A DNA stretch of 64,000 nucleotides, from positions 1-64,000 of the forward strand of contig JAEZCT010000044.1 in NCBI GenBank assembly GCA_023433405.1, in the 5' to 3' direction. Each line of letters starts with the position of its first letter. The stretch's first letter is position 1. The notes under the pieces were generated by a model. That model worked only from the letters and a program-made list of their open reading frames with translations. It searched no databases and had not been told where the DNA came from. The stretch comes from Bacillota bacterium (GTDB lineage Bacteria > Bacillota > Clostridia > Oscillospirales > Ruminococcaceae). This document shows, one piece after another, positions 23,910-32,647 of this stretch. A program made the position numbers and the translations under genes.

Positions 23910-25972
23910 CAGCCGGGCAAAAGCAGGCCAAAGCGGCAGAACCTGGCCGCAATACTATTGCTATGGGAGCGCATGAGCGTATGGAACTGAACATTACAGC
24001 AAGGACTAAGGGGCAGGAAGGTACCGATTACCTTGCCCCTAGCGAGCACGGATTGACCGCGGATACCGCGATATCAGGCGGCGACGGGAGCCCGGAGAGC
24101 CCTTTTCGGGCAAGTGTGCGCATCACTAACCACAATAATACGCCGTGGCTGGGTGTCATTCATATCCGGCTGCCTTTTCCAAAGAACGACCCCCGTTTCT
24201 TTTTGCCCGCGTTCCTTTACGGAACCAACCGCGGCGAGACCCCTCAACGGGTGCATTGCGAATATCCGCGCCTGCGGGAGGGCAGCCCTTCCCACCCCTC
24301 CTCACCTTGGTGGATGACGAGAAGTGACCGCCTCTCCCACCCCGCTGCACTTGTTTACGATTCACAGCGCGTTTATGGCCTCTCCGCCAGCCCGTATTTT
24401 ATCATCGCCGACGGCGTAAAGCGGCAATGGTACCCCACGCTTTCGGGAGAGTTCTTTCAATACGCCGGCTTTTCCTGCTCTCTGGACGGGGGTACGGTGG
24501 GCTATACGCTGGGATACGAAAACGCGCCGACCCAGTTCATCAACGCATACCGCATCCGAGAGCGGGCGCCTCTTGGTGATAATTGCTTTGCGCTGGCTTC
24601 CGGCGAGGCGGTCACGGTGGACTTTTTGCTGTATGACTATGCCGCCGACTCGGCGCTTGACATCAACCAGGTGATAAAGGATGTTTACCGCAGGTATCAT
24701 CAGCACCCCCGAAAGTCCGCTCATATCAAGGCCGCCGTTTCCGACCTTTCCCGCGCCGTTTTTGAGGACGCTTGGATGCCGGAGGACCGAAGCTATGCCG
24801 GTCAGGTCTTTGAGGAACCGGACGGCGGTTACCGCTTTAACAAGATTTATTCCTTAAGCTGGACCAACGGGCTTTCGGTAGCCACTCCGATGCTGCTTTC
24901 CGCTTTGCGCCTGGGGGATGAACCTATGCGGGAGCAGGCCCTTGACTGTATTGAGAACATCCTTACACATTCCATTAACCCCGCCAACGGTCTCCCCTTT
25001 GACGCGTATACCGACGGCAGATGGTGCAATAAAGGGTGGTGGTTTGACGGAATGTCCGCACCCGGGCACAGCTCTTATCTCTGCGGGCAGGCGCTGTTTT
25101 ATATCCTTAAGGCGTATGAATACGAAAAACGCCTGAGGGGCTGCGTCCATGGGGAGTGGCTTGATTTTGTCAGAGGGGTTCTACTTAAAACCGAGCAAAC
25201 CAAAAACACCGACAAAGAATACCCCTATATCTTCTCTGAAGAAAGCGGTGCCGGGATTGAATATGATTCACTAAGCGGCGCATGGTGCATGGCCGCCCTC
25301 GCCTATTACAGCAGCCTGACCGGCGACCGCTCCTTCCTTAAGGGCCTGACGGAGAGCGAGGGGCATTACCATGAGCGTTTTGTGCGCCGTATGGAGTGCT
25401 ATGGCGCGCCGCTGGATACCTGTAAAACGGTGGACTCCGAGGGTGTTCTCGCCTATATCAAGGCCATACGGTATCTGCATGAATTGACCGGAGAGAGCCG
25501 GTACCTTGCCCATATGCGGGATGCGATTGATTACGAGTTTTCGTTTAAGTTCTGCTACAACTCCCCCATCAAGGTACCGCCCCTGAGCAAACTGGGCTGG
25601 TCGAGCTGCGGCGGCAGCGTCACCTCAGTTTCAAACCCCCATATCCACCCCATGTCCAGCAACATCATCGGCGAGCTTCTGTATTATGTAAACCACAGCG
25701 GTGACGAGTACGTTCGTGACCGTACGCTGGACACCATTGGCTGGAGCTTACAAACCTATAACACCTATGACCGGGAGTTTGACCACGGCAAAAAGGGCTG
25801 GATGTCCGAGAGGTTTTGCCACTCGGAGGGTCTTGTATACGAAACCTACCCCGACGGCACCCTTGCAAGCACCTGGTTTTGTCTCATGCCCTGGGCCGCA
25901 GGCTCTATTCTCGACGGCCTTGCCGGCGACTGCTGGGATTTTTTATGCGAGGATAATACTATCCTCCGATAA
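23906..25972 (+). CDS. Large protein of unknown family in the xylan locus, possible six-hairpin glycosidase
   Basis: Protein of up to 688 residues that I cannot assign. The N-terminal 250 residues look like a beta-sandwich (ASVRITNHNNTPWLGVIHIRL). Residues 280-680 are helical, with repeated Trp/Gly/His motifs such as CNKGWWFDGMSAPGHSSYLCG and GWSSCGGSVTSVSNPHIHP. That is the texture of an (alpha/alpha)6 barrel enzyme acting on carbohydrate. The frame opens with GTG overlapping the GH39 stop; an ATG at 23981 behind GGGAG is an alternative start. There is no signal peptide. Translational coupling to GH39 argues for a role in xylan side-chain processing; the reaction is unknown. Confidence 0.75.
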   Translation: MTAGQKQAKAAEPGRNTIAMGAHERMELNITARTKGQEGTDYLAPSEHGLTADTAISGGDGSPESPFRASVRITNHNNTPWLGVIHIRLPFPKNDPRFFLPAFLYGTNRGETPQRVHCEYPRLREGSPSHPSSPWWMTRSDRLSHPAALVYDSQRVYGLSASPYFIIADGVKRQWYPTLSGEFFQYAGFSCSLDGGTVGYTLGYENAPTQFINAYRIRERAPLGDNCFALASGEAVTVDFLLYDYAADSALDINQVIKDVYRRYHQHPRKSAHIKAAVSDLSRAVFEDAWMPEDRSYAGQVFEEPDGGYRFNKIYSLSWTNGLSVATPMLLSALRLGDEPMREQALDCIENILTHSINPANGLPFDAYTDGRWCNKGWWFDGMSAPGHSSYLCGQALFYILKAYEYEKRLRGCVHGEWLDFVRGVLLKTEQTKNTDKEYPYIFSEESGAGIEYDSLSGAWCMAALAYYSSLTGDRSFLKGLTESEGHYHERFVRRMECYGAPLDTCKTVDSEGVLAYIKAIRYLHELTGESRYLAHMRDAIDYEFSFKFCYNSPIKVPPLSKLGWSSCGGSVTSVSNPHIHPMSSNIIGELLYYVNHSGDEYVRDRTLDTIGWSLQTYNTYDREFDHGKKGWMSERFCHSEGLVYETYPDGTLASTWFCLMPWAAGSILDGLAGDCWDFLCEDNTILR

Positions 25973-26000
25973 TAACACTCCCAAAAAAACCTCCAAGTAT

Positions 26001-26068
26001 AAACCCCCGCAAAAAATCTTCACAATACCTTTCGTCATGGGCTTTGTGAAGATTTTTTGCGGGGGTTT
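26001..26068 (+). terminator. Terminator of the xylan operon
   Basis: A perfect 25-bp inverted repeat, arms beginning AAACCCCCGCAAAAAATC, ends in GGGGGTTTT. It lies 28 bp after the operon. Confidence 0.85.
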
Positions 26069-26110
26069 TGGCGTTGACCAAGTTTTATGAAAATGGCCGC
26101 TTTAAGCGCA

Positions 26111-26224
26111 TAATACTATTCTCCGATAAAAGTGTTGATAAAAATCAAGCGAAAGGCTTTGGCTTATGGGTTTTTACGCGGATTCTAATCTGCAATTCTA
26201 CGCTTTTAGAGGGGTTTTTTATTA
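26111..26224 (+). repeat. MITE-like palindromic repeat, copy 6 (subfamily B-like hybrid)
   Basis: Left end TAATACTATTCTCCGATAAA belongs to subfamily B. The right end GAGGGGTTTTTTATTA resembles subfamily A but is damaged. Its final TTA is the ppk stop codon read on the minus strand. Confidence 0.75.
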
Positions 26225-28354
26225 CACCGAGACCAGCAGCCGCAGCTTTTTCACCAGCTTTCTTGCCGTATCCCGCAGGGGACGTCTTGGCATAGGCTTG
26301 CCGGGCTCCGCCTGCGGTTTGCCGTAGGCGGCCGCGTACATAGCCAGCTGGCTGTCAAAGGACACCCCACCCTCTACCTGGTGATAGGTTCCGTTTGCGG
26401 AGAGTACCCTTGCCTTGACGGTATCGCGTGACTGTGCGGCAAGCATATCCTTCACCTGCTTAATCAGCGCGGGGTTTTCTATGGGGGCAAGAACCTCCAC
26501 CCGCCGCTCGGTGTTGCGGGTCATTAGGTCGGCGGAGCCGATATAGAGCTTGGCGCTCTCCCCTTCTCCAAACAAAAAGATGCGCGGATGCTCAAGGAAT
26601 CTGCCCACGATGCTGCGCACCTCAATGTTATCGGTGAACCCCTCCACCCCCGGGCAGAGACAGCAGATGCCGCGAATGATAAGGGTAACGGGCACCCCCG
26701 CCTGTGAGGCGGCTATCAGCTTATCAATCAGCTCCTTGTCGGTGAGGCTGTTCATCTTAAAGGTAATCCTCGCGGGGCTGCCCTCCAAAGCCTTGGCAAT
26801 CTCCTGTGAGATTAAATCGAGCAGACGGCTTTTCAGGTTAGCGGGGGCCACCAGCAGCTTGCGGTAGTTGCCGTAGAGATTGCCTATCTCCATATTGCGA
26901 AAGAACAGCACCGCGTCGCCGCAAATGATGGGCTCTGTAGTAAAGAACGCAAGGTCGGTGTATGCCCGCGCGGTGGATTCATTGAAGTTCCCGGTCGCAA
27001 TGCTTACAAGGTGCTGCGGCTTTCCCAGCAGCTTACGGGTGATAAGTGCTACCTTGCCATGCACCTTGTAGCCGTCTATGCCATAGATAACCTTACAACC
27101 TGCCTTCTCCATGGTCGTCGCCCAGTCGATGTTGTTTTGCTCGTCAAAACGGGCGCGCAGCTCCACAATAACCACCACGTCCTTGCCGTTCTCCGCCGCG
27201 GCACACAAATACTGCACCACCTTGGAGCGGCTGCTTACCCGGTAAAGGGTCATTTTGATGGAGACAACGCTCTTATCCTCTGCGGCCTCGCGCAGCATAT
27301 CCAGAAACGGGCGCATGGTGTGATAGGGGTAGCTCAAAAGCGTATCCTTGCGCTGAAGCTGCGGGGTGACCGCATGTTCGTGGGCAAGCTCCGATGGCCA
27401 TTGGGGCTCGAGCGGCGCGTAAAGCAGCGCCTCCTTATCCCTTGGGCGCACAAATTCGCCAATCTGCCCCACAAAGCTCATGTCCAGCGGGGAGGTGCAT
27501 TCAAAACAGCGGCCCTTTGACAGTCCCAGCTTATCCAAAAAGAAATCACGCAGCTCACCATCCGCGCCGCCGCTGGTTTCCAGCCTAACCGGAGAGAGCT
27601 TACGGCGTTTTTTAAGCATCTCCTTCATCATTTCACGGTATTCTATGCCCTCATCAAACAGGCTTTCACTTAAATCTATATCGGCGTTTCGGGTCACGCG
27701 GATAACCGCCTTCGCCTCGGTGGAATAGATCTCAAAGATATCCTCCGCGTAATGCATGACGATATCCTCAAGCAGCACAAAGCCCTTGGAGGAGGAAAGC
27801 TTGTACACCCGGTCGATTTGATGGGGAAGCGGCACGATTCCATACAGGGTTTTATCCTTAGCGCGCAGACGCACCCCAATGTGAAGCTGGCGGTTTTCAA
27901 GGTGAGGAAAAGGATGCTTGGAGTCGACAATCTGGGGGCTTAGGAGCGGCAGCACCTCATTTTCAAAGTAGGCTCGCAGCACCCGTTTTTCCCCGCCATC
28001 CAATTCCTTTATCGCGTCGTGCAGCAGCCCATATTCCTCAAGACCCTGCATAATCTCCTGATAAACCTCGTTACGCACAGGGTAAAGCTCCTTTACTGCG
28101 TGGTTCGCGGCGCGAATCTGCTCCTCGGGGGTCATTAGCGTCTTGTTATCCGCCGCATTGTCGGTGATAAGGATGCGATCCATCAGGCTGCCGATGCGCA
28201 CCATATAAAACTCGTCGAGATTGGAGGCGAAGATGGAAAGAAAGCGAAGCCGTTCATAGAGGGGCAGGTCATGGCTCGCGGCCTCCTCCAGCACCCGCTC
28301 GTTGAAACGGAGCCATGAAAGCTCCCGGTTAAAATAAAGCCCCTGTTCGGGCAT
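26222..28354 (-). CDS. ppk: Polyphosphate kinase 1
   Basis: PPK1 reversibly polymerises the gamma-phosphate of ATP into polyphosphate. The 710-residue chain starts with the N-domain signature YFNRELSWLRFNERVLEEA. The phospholipase-D-like catalytic part includes ELRARFDEQNNIDWA and the autophosphorylated histidine, H432, in YKVHGKVAL. The end LVSV meets a stop codon supplied by MITE copy 6, so the natural C-terminus may have been slightly altered. It follows ppx by 57 bp; together they form a polyphosphate turnover operon. Confidence 0.96.
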   Translation of the reverse strand: MPEQGLYFNRELSWLRFNERVLEEAASHDLPLYERLRFLSIFASNLDEFYMVRIGSLMDRILITDNAADNKTLMTPEEQIRAANHAVKELYPVRNEVYQEIMQGLEEYGLLHDAIKELDGGEKRVLRAYFENEVLPLLSPQIVDSKHPFPHLENRQLHIGVRLRAKDKTLYGIVPLPHQIDRVYKLSSSKGFVLLEDIVMHYAEDIFEIYSTEAKAVIRVTRNADIDLSESLFDEGIEYREMMKEMLKKRRKLSPVRLETSGGADGELRDFFLDKLGLSKGRCFECTSPLDMSFVGQIGEFVRPRDKEALLYAPLEPQWPSELAHEHAVTPQLQRKDTLLSYPYHTMRPFLDMLREAAEDKSVVSIKMTLYRVSSRSKVVQYLCAAAENGKDVVVIVELRARFDEQNNIDWATTMEKAGCKVIYGIDGYKVHGKVALITRKLLGKPQHLVSIATGNFNESTARAYTDLAFFTTEPIICGDAVLFFRNMEIGNLYGNYRKLLVAPANLKSRLLDLISQEIAKALEGSPARITFKMNSLTDKELIDKLIAASQAGVPVTLIIRGICCLCPGVEGFTDNIEVRSIVGRFLEHPRIFLFGEGESAKLYIGSADLMTRNTERRVEVLAPIENPALIKQVKDMLAAQSRDTVKARVLSANGTYHQVEGGVSFDSQLAMYAAAYGKPQAEPGKPMPRRPLRDTARKLVKKLRLLVSV

Positions 28355-28411
28355 AAAAGAAAATCCCCTTCCCGTATCCCACTAGAATGTCATTATTACG
28401 CAGCCACACAA

Positions 28412-29320
28412 TTACACACCTTTAGAGACATACTCCATCAGGTAGCCCTCTCTCACGCCGGTGCTGCTGACCAAGATCTCCTTGGTTTTGGAAATGTCAC
28501 AGATTTCCGAGAACGTGATAAGCCCCGGCACAATGGTGTGAATGCGCTCGGGCACCACACGAAAAATGCTGCGGATAGCAGACTTTTTTTCATGACGCAC
28601 AAAGTACAGCAGGCGGTCAAAATCCTCCGCGTCAAAGCGGTAGCCGTGCAGACTCTCCTCCTCGCGGGCGTTTTGGCCTCTGTGCAGGCGGGCAATCGCC
28701 CGGGCGGTGCCGCCAATGACAAGCATATGCTCGCCGCTGCCTCGCAGCCAATCGAGCATGGTAAGCTGACGATGCACAAACTCCTTAATTTGCTGGCGCT
28801 GTTGCTTATCGGGCAAAATTTTAGGCACAAAGCTTTTGTAAAGGCTCAGGCTGCCAAAGGGCAGACTGATCATATTGACAATGCGGTTATCCTCAAAGCG
28901 CACAAGCTCGGTGCTGCCGCCGCCCATATCCACCACGAGCCCCTGCGTTATCTCCGGCGGACGCAAGGCGCCTACAAAATCGAGCCGCGCCTCCTCCTCA
29001 CCGCTGATTACGCGAATATCCACACCCGTTTGCTGGCGCACGCGCTCCAGCAGCTCGGGCGCATTTTTTATCGCGCGCACGCCAGCTGTTGCAAAGCAAT
29101 AAACCGGTTCAACCCCAAGTGCCTTTGCCGTTGATTTGAAATTAATAATGGCGTCGGTAACACGGATGATGCCATCATGGGACAAAACACCCTTGGTGAC
29201 ATAGCCGATGAGGCCGATAATCTCTTTTTCGCTAAGTATCTGCTGGTACCGTCCATCGGTGACATGGTATACTGACATCCTTACCGTGTTTGAGCCAAGA
29301 TCGATTACTGCATATTTCAT
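28412..29320 (-). CDS. ppx: Ppx/GppA exopolyphosphatase
   Basis: Hydrolyses polyphosphate from its end, or ppGpp-related nucleotides in some members. The 302-residue protein is the two-domain short form of the family. It has actin-like phosphate loops: AVIDLGSNTVRMSVY at residues 4-18, FATAGVRAIKNA near 79 and VVDMGGGSTELV near 140. GEEEARLDFVGA contains the catalytic glutamate. It is first in the ppx-ppk operon. Confidence 0.94.
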   Translation of the reverse strand: MKYAVIDLGSNTVRMSVYHVTDGRYQQILSEKEIIGLIGYVTKGVLSHDGIIRVTDAIINFKSTAKALGVEPVYCFATAGVRAIKNAPELLERVRQQTGVDIRVISGEEEARLDFVGALRPPEITQGLVVDMGGGSTELVRFEDNRIVNMISLPFGSLSLYKSFVPKILPDKQQRQQIKEFVHRQLTMLDWLRGSGEHMLVIGGTARAIARLHRGQNAREEESLHGYRFDAEDFDRLLYFVRHEKKSAIRSIFRVVPERIHTIVPGLITFSEICDISKTKEILVSSTGVREGYLMEYVSKGV

Positions 29321-29867
29321 TCTGGATAGCCTGCTTTCCTTCTCACATTTTCACATTCTTAAATTCTCACTTTCTCATTACTATTATCCGATGAAAGGGC
29401 GCAAAAATTATGAAAATCCGTGCGTTCTTTAATTTTTACTACAGCTTCTCGCGCTTCCTTCCATGGGGGAAGCAGTATCCTAAGGCTTCCCTCCGCATAT
29501 GCGCAGGATGAGTGAATGAGAATGAGGACGAGTGCCGTCTCCGCCAAGCACGGCACGTCTAAGGATGATTTGTGGGCACTTTTCTTCATTAAACGTCGGA
29601 TTGCGCCAAAAAACAAGCCGGTGTCTGTAAAGAAAGTGAAATAATTGTGTAAATTCCATAATAATCAAGCCTACAGCCTGTTCACTGTCACGTCCTAAAT
29701 TGGTTTTATCTTCATTTGCGCCCCAACCTGCATGGGCGTTTGTTACTAGCCGGTTTACGCATAATTTACCGCCTCATGACAGGCGAAGGAATGCGCCGTA
29801 GAAAAGGATGTGTTATGCTAAAAACAAGGAAAAAGTTCAGGATAATTTTACACTTTGGGGAGAAAAC
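29321..29867. other. Intergenic region between ppx and the EAL-GGDEF gene
   Basis: No credible gene. A decayed MITE end (TACTATTATCCGATGAAAG, about 29377-29395) is visible. Two hairpins are present: GGGAAGC/GCTTCCC (about 29465-29491) and GTGCCGT/ACGGCAC (29532-29556). I could not recognise a riboswitch or a clear promoter before the EAL-GGDEF gene. Confidence 0.4.
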
Positions 29868-31640
29868 ATGGCAGACGACAACAATGCACAAAACTACGGA
29901 GAACTGGAGCGTCAGCTTGGAGAGGTACTGGAGAACGCACAGGTTAAGACGGTTTTTCAGCCCATCGTTTCCCTTCGTGACGGCGCAATCTTTGGCTACG
30001 AGGCTCTGACCCGCGGTCCTGAGGATACGCCTATGCAATACCCCGACACGCTCTTTGGCATTGCCTCGCGCTGCGGAAGGCTGTGGGAGCTGGAGCGGCT
30101 TTGCCGTACCAAGGCGCTGGAGACCGCCGCGGAAAAGGGAATGGGCGAAAGCCTAACAAAGTTATTTTTAAACGTAGCGCCCCGTGTAATACACGACGAG
30201 AAATTTACCCAGGGCTTTACCAAGGAACACCTTAACCGCTATAACATTAAGAGTGAGGATATTATCTTTGAGATTACCGAAAAATATGTGGCGGATGATA
30301 TGTCCGGCTTTAAGGAAACTATTGAAAACTACAAGGGACAGAATTATCAAATCGCGATTGACGACGCGGGCGCCGGCTATTCCGGCTTAAATCTCATCAG
30401 CGATATTCATCCCCATTACATCAAGCTCGATATGAACCTTGTGCGAGACATTGACGGAGATAACTTTAAAAAATCGCTGGTAAAATGCCTGTGCGACTTC
30501 TGTCGCACGGCAAACATCCATCTGATAGCGGAGGGCATTGAGACAGTGGAGGAGCTGTATGCGCTTATTGACATCGGGGTGCAGTACGGTCAGGGGTATT
30601 TTCTGAAACGGCCCGATTCCAACATTGGTCATGTGGAGCAGGATGCGCTCGAGCAGATTAAACGACACAACGCACAGAAAAACCACCTGTACCAAAGCGT
30701 CTCCCGGGTATACATCGGCAACTTAAGCTGCGATAACGACATCGCCCTGCCCGAAACCCCCACGCAGGATATCTACGACGTATTCCTGGCAAAGCCCGCC
30801 AGCGCAGGGATAACCATCGTCAAGGAGGGCAAGCCGCTGGGCATTGTGACCCAGACCCGCATTAGCACCATGATGAGCGGTCAGTACGGCTACAGCCTGC
30901 ACGCCCGCCGCCCCGTCAGCCATGTGATGGACCCCAAGGCGCTGGTGGTGGACTTCTCCACCCCCATTGATGTTGTGACAAAGCTTGCCATGTCCCGCCC
31001 GTCGGAGCACCTGTATGACTACATCACGGTGACAAGGGACGGGTGCTACTGCGGCATTGTGACCATTAAGAACCTGCTTGAAAAAACCATGGAAATTGAG
31101 GTAAGCAACGCCATTCACCTTAATCCCCTCTCCGGTCTGCCGGGCAACGCGCCCATTCAGCTGCGCTTAGAGCAGTGCGTTACCTGCTGCAATGAATTTA
31201 CTGTGCTATACTTTGATATTGATAACTTTAAGGCGTATAACGATGTGTATGGCTTTGAAAACGGCGACCGGGTTTTAACCTTTGTCACCCGCATTCTGCA
31301 ACGAACAATGCCTAAGGGCGCGTTCATCGGGCATATTGGTGGGGATGATTTTATCATGATACTGTTTCACTACGATTATGAGGATGTATGCAATCGGATT
31401 ATCCGCGACTTTGACGCGGGAGTGACGGAGTATTACGGTGAGGCCGACAAGGCACGGGGCTATATCGAGGCAAATAACCGCAAGGGTGAGAAGGAACATT
31501 TCCCGATTATGACCTTATCCATTGCGGGTGTCACAAACCGCGCCCAAAGCTTTGCGGATATTTTCGAGCTTGCTGAAATTGCGGGGCGCATTAAAAAGCT
31601 GTGCAAGCAGAGGTGGGAAAGCTGCGTGCATGTGCAATAG
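29868..31640 (+). CDS. EAL-CBS-GGDEF cyclic-di-GMP signalling protein
   Basis: Cytoplasmic protein of 590 residues. An EAL phosphodiesterase domain (about 20-260) has the catalytic set YEALTRG (E45), FLNVAP, EITEK, DDAGAGYS, YIKLD and AEGIE, so it should degrade cyclic-di-GMP. A pair of CBS domains (about 295-420), which usually bind adenine nucleotides, follows. The GGDEF domain (about 430-590) has GGDDF at 491-495, which keeps the acidic residues of an active cyclase. Having both domains intact with a nucleotide sensor between them is notable. The ATG at 29868 follows GGGGAG. It is a single-gene unit. Confidence 0.93.
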   Translation: MADDNNAQNYGELERQLGEVLENAQVKTVFQPIVSLRDGAIFGYEALTRGPEDTPMQYPDTLFGIASRCGRLWELERLCRTKALETAAEKGMGESLTKLFLNVAPRVIHDEKFTQGFTKEHLNRYNIKSEDIIFEITEKYVADDMSGFKETIENYKGQNYQIAIDDAGAGYSGLNLISDIHPHYIKLDMNLVRDIDGDNFKKSLVKCLCDFCRTANIHLIAEGIETVEELYALIDIGVQYGQGYFLKRPDSNIGHVEQDALEQIKRHNAQKNHLYQSVSRVYIGNLSCDNDIALPETPTQDIYDVFLAKPASAGITIVKEGKPLGIVTQTRISTMMSGQYGYSLHARRPVSHVMDPKALVVDFSTPIDVVTKLAMSRPSEHLYDYITVTRDGCYCGIVTIKNLLEKTMEIEVSNAIHLNPLSGLPGNAPIQLRLEQCVTCCNEFTVLYFDIDNFKAYNDVYGFENGDRVLTFVTRILQRTMPKGAFIGHIGGDDFIMILFHYDYEDVCNRIIRDFDAGVTEYYGEADKARGYIEANNRKGEKEHFPIMTLSIAGVTNRAQSFADIFELAEIAGRIKKLCKQRWESCVHVQ

Positions 31641-31661
31641 CCACATTACAAAACACATAAA

Positions 31662-31693
31662 AAAACACGCGGAGGCTTTCCTCCGCGTGTTTT
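31662..31693. terminator. Bidirectional terminator between EAL-GGDEF and speE
   Basis: AAAACACGCGGAGG and CCTCCGCGTGTTTT pair around CTTT, with A- and T-tracts on both sides. A short ATACTAATCCC at 31703-31713 resembles a remnant MITE end. Confidence 0.9.
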
Positions 31694-31740
31694 ATGCGTT
31701 TATACTAATCCCATTATAATCCGCGCTGCTGTGCTTTGGG

Positions 31741-32598
31741 CTATTCGTCGTCGCTTGCCAGCAGCGATAGTACATAGTTAGGGATGGCAAAGCTGCCGGT
31801 GTGGATATCGGTGTTATAATAGCTGGTTGCAAGGCCCAGTGCGTTCCACTGACCGGCATTCACACTTAACGGGTCGGTGCGTTTAGAAGCAAACCCGAAC
31901 AGCCAGTGCCCTGACGGATAGGTGGGAATGTGTGCCTGATAGACGCGGCACACGGGGAAAAACTCGCGGATGCGCTTGTGGGCGCGTTTCATGTTCTTTG
32001 CATACGCGCTGTAATAGGGTGTCTCGTGCTGATTGACGAGAATACCGTTTTCTGTTAGCGCCTTAAAGCAGTTGCCGTAAAACTCCCGGGTAAACAGCCC
32101 CTCGCCGGGGCCAAAGGGGTCGGTGGAATCTACAATAATGAGGTCGTACTCGTTTTCTTTGGCGCGTACAAACTTTAATCCGTCCTCAAAAAACAGGGAC
32201 ACCCGGGGATCGTCCAGCTTGCAGGCGGTTTGGGGCAGAAACTCGCGGCAAACCTTTACGACATCCTCATCAATTTCCACCATATCGATGTGCTCGATGG
32301 TCTGGTAGCGGGTCAGCTCCCGCACGGTGCCGCCGTCCCCCGCACCAATGACCAGCACGCGGCGGATGCCGGGGTTTGCCGCCATGGGAACATGCACAAT
32401 CATCTCATGGTAAATAAACTCATCCTTTTCGGTGAGCATCATCAGCCCATCCAAGGTAAAAAAGCGGCCGAACTCCTGCGACTCGAATACGTCAATCCTC
32501 TGGAAAGGGCTTTGCATGGAGCAAAGCTGCTTATCCACCTTAACAGAAAAGCGCACATGCTCGCTGTGCTCTTCGGTATACCACAGTTCTAAATCCAA
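31741..32598 (-). CDS. speE: Spermidine synthase
   Basis: Transfers aminopropyl from decarboxylated SAM to putrescine. The 285-residue protein contains DGLMMLTEKDEFIYHEMI, the SAM-type fold loop VLVIGAGDGGTVREL and the catalytic-region DLIIVDSTDPFGPGEGLF. I start at a TTG (32598), because GGGAGGAGAG is well spaced before it and the family begins at this point; a longer frame has no site. Last gene of the polyamine operon. Confidence 0.95.
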   Translation of the reverse strand: MDLELWYTEEHSEHVRFSVKVDKQLCSMQSPFQRIDVFESQEFGRFFTLDGLMMLTEKDEFIYHEMIVHVPMAANPGIRRVLVIGAGDGGTVRELTRYQTIEHIDMVEIDEDVVKVCREFLPQTACKLDDPRVSLFFEDGLKFVRAKENEYDLIIVDSTDPFGPGEGLFTREFYGNCFKALTENGILVNQHETPYYSAYAKNMKRAHKRIREFFPVCRVYQAHIPTYPSGHWLFGFASKRTDPLSVNAGQWNALGLATSYYNTDIHTGSFAIPNYVLSLLASDDE

Positions 32599-32647
32599 TT
32601 TATTCTCTCCTCCCGGTAATATGAATATTACTTTGCGCAAGCTGTAT

